A stretch of DNA of 64,000 nt from Blastocatellia bacterium (lineage in GTDB: Bacteria > Acidobacteriota > Blastocatellia > UBA7656 > JADIYM01), in contig JAJTWZ010000003.1 in assembly GCA_021463145.1 (NCBI GenBank), forward strand, positions 99,319-163,318, written 5' to 3'. The notes under the pieces were generated by a model. The model was not told the DNA's origin, did no database searches, and worked only from the letters and a program-made list of their open reading frames with translations. The translations under genes and the position numbers were made by a program. Of the stretch, positions 59,088-64,000 are shown piece by piece. Within the stretch, counting starts at the first letter, position 1, and every line of letters begins with the position of its first letter.

Positions 59088-59108
59088 AGCCAATCCGGCG
59101 CCGATCTT

Positions 59109-60455
<1,347 letters not shown>

Positions 60456-60464
60456 GCGAATCCC

Positions 60465-60515
60465 GCGCGAAGCGCCCTGGAGTGCGACGTTTCACGCCGC
60501 ACCCCAGGGTCGCGC
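60465..60515. repeat. Dispersed intergenic repeat, copy 2 (hairpin form)
   Basis: Shares GCGCGAAGCGCC(C)TGGAGTGCG with the element at 1559. Here the element is an inverted repeat: CCCTGGAGTGCG pairs with CGCACCCCAGGG (one mismatch) and outer GCGCGA pairs with TCGCGC. It sits between the convergent ends of ahcY and the exported protein at 60545, where it could end transcription from both sides. Confidence 0.65.
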
Positions 60516-60544
60516 ACCGCGAAGCTTCCCGCGTCTGACCGCGA

Positions 60545-61150
60545 CTATCGGCGCCGGTCGAAGAGATCGACGATTGCCAGCGCCTGCGAGAGCGAGAACG
60601 ATCCGCCGATCGTCAAAACTCCCTCCTCGTTGGTCGGGTCCAGGCTGCCGGCCCAGAGCACTTTGCCACCCGACACCAATGCCACGCAGCCTTCCGAATC
60701 ACCCGAAATGTGGGCATCGGCCTTGGTTACGCCGTCCGGAGACAGCTTCAACTGGACGATGTACGTGCTGGCTCCGTCAGCCGCTGTCTGGAACGTTGCG
60801 ACGAGCACATCCCCGCGGTTGATGAACGGCACGCGACGCACGGCGATGTAGGACAGATCGAGTCCCGCCACTTCTGCAGACCCGAGTACCGGAAGCACGT
60901 CGTCACCGGCGACCGCGAACTTCCGGCCGCCCGCCTTTCCGTACCCCATGTCGCATACCGAGCCTCGGAGTTGGATGTCACGGGCATTGAACGGCCATCC
61001 GTCGGGAAGCGGCGTGAGCGGCTGATCGAGCGATGAGTTCGTCATCGTCGGAATGTCGCCCCGCTGTCCGGCTGCCGAGGCTGGCCCGAACGCGCCCACC
61101 GCAAAACAACCAAGTGCTACCAGCGCAAAAGCACGAATGCTTGACTGCAT
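60545..61150 (-). CDS. Exported protein, unknown function
   Basis: A 201-residue protein with a signal peptide (IRAFALVALGCFAVGAFG). The mature part has one internal Cys pair (CDMGYGKAG... and GCVALVSGG) and looks beta-rich (NRGDVLVATFQTAADGAST). I do not recognise a family. AGAGG lies six bases before the ATG at 61150; the frame to 61255 upstream is not used. It is 31 bases after the purine nucleoside phosphorylase gene on the same strand, so it may end that operon. Confidence 0.78.
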   Translation of the reverse strand: MQSSIRAFALVALGCFAVGAFGPASAAGQRGDIPTMTNSSLDQPLTPLPDGWPFNARDIQLRGSVCDMGYGKAGGRKFAVAGDDVLPVLGSAEVAGLDLSYIAVRRVPFINRGDVLVATFQTAADGASTYIVQLKLSPDGVTKADAHISGDSEGCVALVSGGKVLWAGSLDPTNEEGVLTIGGSFSLSQALAIVDLFDRRR

Positions 61151-61181
61151 GGCATACCTCTTGAAGGAGTTTTCCACCTCA

Positions 61182-62015
61182 TCAGGTCGCGAGCTTTTCA
61201 CAGAACCCTTCAAGAAGCGCTTGAAAGGCCCCTGCGGAGCGCAACGCGGTATCAATGACTTCAGTGTGCGAGAGGGGGCTGCTGGCCTCGCCAGCTGCTG
61301 CGTTCGTTATACACGAAATGCCTGCCAATCGCAGCCCGCTATGTCGGGCGACGATAGCTTCGTGGACAGTCGACATTCCGACGGCATGCGCACCGAGTGC
61401 CCGGAGCATACGAACTTCGGCGGGCGTCTCGTAATTCGGGCCGGATACTCCAGCGTAGACTCCGCTCCGAATCGACAGGCCCAGCTTTGCCGCGGCGAGG
61501 TTGAATGTGTCACGCGAGGCCTGGTCCCAGGCGTTCGTCATGTCCGGAAATCGCGGGCCCAGCCGGTCGTCGTTCGGTCCGATGAGCGCGTTGGAGCCCG
61601 TGAGATTCAGGTGGTCCTCGATCAGCATCAGGTCGCCGGCGGCGAGCATTGGATCCACGCCCCCCGCCGCATTGGTAAGAACGACCAATTCGATCCCGAA
61701 CGCAGCCATGACGCGAATCGGAAACGTGACTTCCGCGAGATCCCACCCTTCGTACGGATGCAGGCGTCCGGACATAACCAGCACCGGCAGTCCTCGAACC
61801 GTGCCGGCGACGAAGCGGCCGGCGTGTCCTTCCGCGGTCGGAGAACGTAGATGCGGAACCTCGTCGAATGGCACGGACACCGCATCGGTCACGGCATCCG
61901 CGAAGGGGCCGAGCGCGGTGCCAAGCACGAACGCGGTGCGCGGATCGCGGCCGTCGAGATGCTCTCGAAGCACGGAAGTAGCAAGTTGGATTCGTGAATA
62001 CGCGTCCGTCGTCAT
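61182..62015 (-). CDS. Purine nucleoside phosphorylase (trimeric, PNP/MTAP family)
   Basis: Phosphorolyses inosine and guanosine in purine salvage. The 277 residues carry the family pattern: LGTALGPFADAV (phosphate loop), GRLHPYEGWDLAEVTFPIRV, VLTNAAGGVDP, EDHLNLTGSNAL and GVSGPNYETPAEVRMLRALG followed by MSTVHEAIVARHSG. The phosphate-binding Ser usually after the first Gly (GSGLG) is Thr here, which is common in the group. ATG at 62015 is used; a GTG at 62021 is next to the preceding gene end. It lies two bases after the gene at 62018, with GGAG inside that gene's tail. Confidence 0.95.
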   Translation of the reverse strand: MTTDAYSRIQLATSVLREHLDGRDPRTAFVLGTALGPFADAVTDAVSVPFDEVPHLRSPTAEGHAGRFVAGTVRGLPVLVMSGRLHPYEGWDLAEVTFPIRVMAAFGIELVVLTNAAGGVDPMLAAGDLMLIEDHLNLTGSNALIGPNDDRLGPRFPDMTNAWDQASRDTFNLAAAKLGLSIRSGVYAGVSGPNYETPAEVRMLRALGAHAVGMSTVHEAIVARHSGLRLAGISCITNAAAGEASSPLSHTEVIDTALRSAGAFQALLEGFCEKLAT

Positions 62016-62017
62016 GC

Positions 62018-62320
62018 TCACTCCAGGTCTATTGGTCTGATCGGCTTCTCATCCTTCATGTCCTTCGCCCGCTTGACCGCCTCCTGCAACTTCTCCTCCA
62101 GCAGACGATCGCGGTCCTTGACCGAGTCCATCTCACGCTTGAAGAGTTGCTCCGACGAAGCCTTCTTCGACGCGAGTCCCTGCAGGATGTCGGCGATCGA
62201 GCCGCTTCCCTTCGCGTCCGGCTTCGGGTCGTGCCGGATGATCGAACCGGTAGCGCGGTCGACGAGGATTCGGGCTTCGCAGCACGGACAGACGACTTCG
62301 ATGGATACAGTATCGGTCAC
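62018..62320 (-). CDS. Small zinc-finger/coiled-coil protein
   Basis: A 100-residue protein: an N-terminal CPCC pair (VVCPCCEARILVDRATG), followed by a basic helical region (SSEQLFKREMDSVKDRDRLL) that should form a coiled coil. One Cys pair only, so a metal site would need a dimer. The start is GTG at 62320, whose bases overlap the TGA of the HEAT-repeat gene (GTGA). It ends two bases before the PNP gene. Function unknown; it looks like part of a tightly coupled operon. Confidence 0.75.
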   Translation of the reverse strand: MTDTVSIEVVCPCCEARILVDRATGSIIRHDPKPDAKGSGSIADILQGLASKKASSEQLFKREMDSVKDRDRLLEEKLQEAVKRAKDMKDEKPIRPIDLE

Positions 62321-63081
62321 GGCTGGGGCTCCCTGGCCAGAAGCCGGAGCGCGGCAATGGCCTCTCTTGCAACATAAGGGTCCGGGTCGTGGACGGCCCT
62401 CGCAAGCGCCTGTTCCGCAGCGCGATCGCCGATGCGTCCGAGCGCTTCGGCTGCACTTCGCCTGACATCGGCGTCCCTGTCCTCGAGTCTCTCGACGAGG
62501 ACACGGACGACGGCATTTGCGCCCAATCGGCCAAGCGCGCGAACCGCTTCGCGACGCACGAACGATCTCTTGTCGCGAAGACAAGTCAGGACCTGTGCGG
62601 CGACTGAAGGATCGCCAAGCGCACCGAGGGCGGTCAGGATCGCGGCACGAACCTCGGCCTCCTTTTCACTGCCAAGTCGCTCGGCAAGCGCGGACGCGGG
62701 GCCCGGACTGCCGATCTCTCCGATGGCCGCTGCAGCGGTCCGCCGTACGAACTTCTTCTTGTCCTTCGTCGCGGCCTTCAACAGGGCCGGCACGGCCGCG
62801 TGATCGCCGAGATGTCCCAGTTCGCCAGCTGCCGTAGCGCGAACGACTTCGATCCGGTCGTCGAGGAGTGGAGTCACCAGCGCGACGGCATCCGGATCAC
62901 GGCGGGCGACGAGGCGCATCGCAGAGTCGCGCCGGACTTCTGCATCGGGCGAACGAAGCCCGGCAACCAGTTCGGCGCGCGATGCCGCAACTTCCGGGAT
63001 TCCCTGTGCCGGCAAATCGATCGGGATCAGCGTGACCGCGGCTACAGCGGCCGAACACCAGGCGAGACCGGCGAACCTCAC
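62317..63081 (-). CDS. Exported HEAT-repeat (PBS lyase-like) protein
   Basis: A 254-residue protein with a signal peptide (LAWCSAAVAAVTLIPIDLPA) and about six HEAT repeats of roughly 31 residues (VRRDSAMRLVARRDPDAVAL, VRATAAGELGHLGDHAAVPA, VRRTAAAAIGEIGSPGPASA, VRAAILTALGALGDPSVAAQ and so on). HEAT proteins of this type act as binding scaffolds. It overlaps the next upstream gene by four bases (ATGA) and the downstream zinc-finger gene by four (GTGA). Confidence 0.9.
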   Translation of the reverse strand: MRFAGLAWCSAAVAAVTLIPIDLPAQGIPEVAASRAELVAGLRSPDAEVRRDSAMRLVARRDPDAVALVTPLLDDRIEVVRATAAGELGHLGDHAAVPALLKAATKDKKKFVRRTAAAAIGEIGSPGPASALAERLGSEKEAEVRAAILTALGALGDPSVAAQVLTCLRDKRSFVRREAVRALGRLGANAVVRVLVERLEDRDADVRRSAAEALGRIGDRAAEQALARAVHDPDPYVAREAIAALRLLAREPQP

Positions 63082-63353
63082 GCGAGATACGAGGTAGTAG
63101 GCGCCGAAGAGAAGGACCCGCGCACCGAGCGACGGCGGGCGCGGCCCAGTGAAGCCGCCATCTCGGCGGCACGGGCGCCGGCGCCTGATGCGAGCAGCGA
63201 GGCGACCTCGTCCTCGAAAAGACCTGGCGAAGCGAGTTGGTCCCGCATCGACTCCATGATCTTGATGTATTCGAGAAGCTCAGCGACTTCGAGATCCGAA
63301 AGCGAGCTGATCTTGGAAGCCAGATGATCCCGCGCTGATGACGGCTCGACCAT
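63078..63353 (-). CDS. Small helical protein heading the HEAT-PNP operon
   Basis: A 91-residue protein, mostly helical (ISSLSDLEVAELLEYIKIME), with a basic, Ala/Arg-rich tail (GAGARAAEMAASLGRARRRS). No signal peptide and no recognised domain. AGGAG lies nine bases before the ATG at 63353, and its stop overlaps the start of the HEAT gene (ATGA). It is probably the first gene of a five-gene minus-strand transcript. Function unknown. Confidence 0.75.
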   Translation of the reverse strand: MVEPSSARDHLASKISSLSDLEVAELLEYIKIMESMRDQLASPGLFEDEVASLLASGAGARAAEMAASLGRARRRSVRGSFSSAPTTSYLA

Positions 63354-63522
63354 CGTCCGGTTCTCCTTGCTTGTCTTGTGCTTGGCCGGAGGAAACTCTA
63401 CACCCGGCCGTCAATATGCGGCAAGAAATGAGTAATTGGAGGATGGGAGACGGCGCGCCGGGGACCTCGTAGCGGCGCGCGGCGGTGACCGCGTGTCGAC
63501 CCGTGTCGTTGATTCGGATCAA

Positions 63523-64000
63523 CCACGGCTATTTCATCGACCGCTCCGCGGTCGCGGGCTCGCCTGCGCGCGACCCACGGCTATTTCATCGACCGCTCCG
63601 CAATCGCGGACTCGCCTGCGCGCGACCCACGGCTTTTTAATCGACCGCTCCGCGGTCGGTCCGCTCGTCTGGGTCGATGGGACCGCGAAGCGGTCACAGA
63701 CGATAGCCGGGGGTCACGGCGGTGAGCGAAGCGATCCGCCGTCACCCCCGGTACGCACCCCAATCAGGATCTCGACCGCGGAGCGGTCGCACTGATTCTT
63801 GAAGGATGTAACGTCCGCCGTGCTAGTCGCGATGGCGCCGGTGCGACCGCTCCGCGGTCGGCGCGAATGGACTGGCGTTTCCGCGGGTCGCGCGCCGCGG
63901 CTCGTTGCACTCGCCTGCGCGCGACCCACGGCTATTCTATCGACCGCTCCGCGGTCGCGGACTCGCGTGCGCGCGACCCACGGCTATTCCACCGACCGCA
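63523..64000. repeat. 52-bp direct repeats, array continuing past the window edge
   Basis: Units start at 63523, 63575, 63627, 63926 and 63978 (the last cut), each opening CCACGGCTATTTCATCGACC, with exactly 52 bases between neighbouring starts in both groups. Each carries a GACCGCTCCGCGGTC palindrome near base 17. Between the groups lie degenerate material and more palindromes. There is no gene. The spacing and lack of unique spacers rule out a CRISPR array; it looks like a minisatellite. Confidence 0.85.
63707..63751. repeat. Long imperfect inverted repeat within the repeat region
   Basis: CCGGGGGTCACGGCGG pairs with CCGCCGTCACCCCCGG (15 of 16 bases) around a 13-base loop (TGAGCGAAGCGAT). 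It lies between two groups of the 52-bp units. It could form a stable cruciform or RNA hairpin. Confidence 0.6.

Noticed and set aside
57800-59093. Minus-strand open frame across metK that seems to lengthen the NrdD-like protein by more than 400 residues
   Set aside because: It is antisense to metK, whose motifs are unmistakable; the true NrdD-like start is near 57728.
63523-64000. Possible CRISPR array
   Set aside because: Units repeat at a constant 52 bases with no unique spacers and no cas genes are visible.

Overview
This is a GC-rich bacterial chromosome segment from a Gram-negative, lipid A-making bacterium: it has lpxC, a TonB-dependent receptor and many exported proteins. My best guess is Acidobacteriota or a near relative. 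The reasons are a TonB receptor with an N-terminal carboxypeptidase-regulatory domain, FG-GAP and five-repeat exported proteins, a giant Ser/Thr kinase fusion, a single-heme protein with a TolB/WD40-like part, and dispersed GCGCC-TGGAGTGCG intergenic elements. The phylum is an inference; no rRNA or tRNA gene is visible.

Layout. 1-3.0 kb: the 5' part of a phosphofructokinase-like gene leaving the left edge, a small exported protein, a gene-poor kilobase and a small HExxH protein. 3.0-7.5 kb, minus strand: electron-transfer flavoprotein system (etfB, etfA, a TrmJ-type RNA methylase, ETF:quinone oxidoreductase). 7.5-12 kb, minus strand: yceD-rpmF-plsX-fabD-acpP-fabF, a fatty-acid and L32 operon without fabH or fabG, closed by a terminator. 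12-28 kb: exported proteins (FG-GAP protein, M14 and M28 peptidases, TonB receptor, cytochrome c/copper monooxygenase-like protein, CusF-SCO protein, heme/beta-propeller protein). 28-33 kb: aminotransferase, two unrecognised paired genes, CgeB-like glycosyltransferase, M20 peptidase.

33-45 kb is the most unusual region. It holds a TPR-HD-GYP protein, a coupled pair of small genes with a ZAS zinc finger, a small exported peptide convergent with a TPR-Fis regulator, an exported creatininase-family protein, and a 1,897-residue protein joining a Ser/Thr kinase, an AAA/STAND-type ATPase, a helical region and two oligopeptide-type solute-binding domains with no visible membrane segment. 45-49 kb: membrane proteins, LysM and BON proteins, and a radical SAM enzyme translationally coupled to a 70-residue protein.

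49-63.4 kb is mostly housekeeping: enoyl-CoA hydratase family, MFS permease, lpxC (probably starting at ATT), polA, a divergent NrdD-like reductase homologue, metK-ahcY (SAM cycle), and an overlapping minus-strand operon ending in a purine nucleoside phosphorylase. The last 480 bases are a 52-bp direct-repeat array built around a palindromic core; it continues past the window edge.
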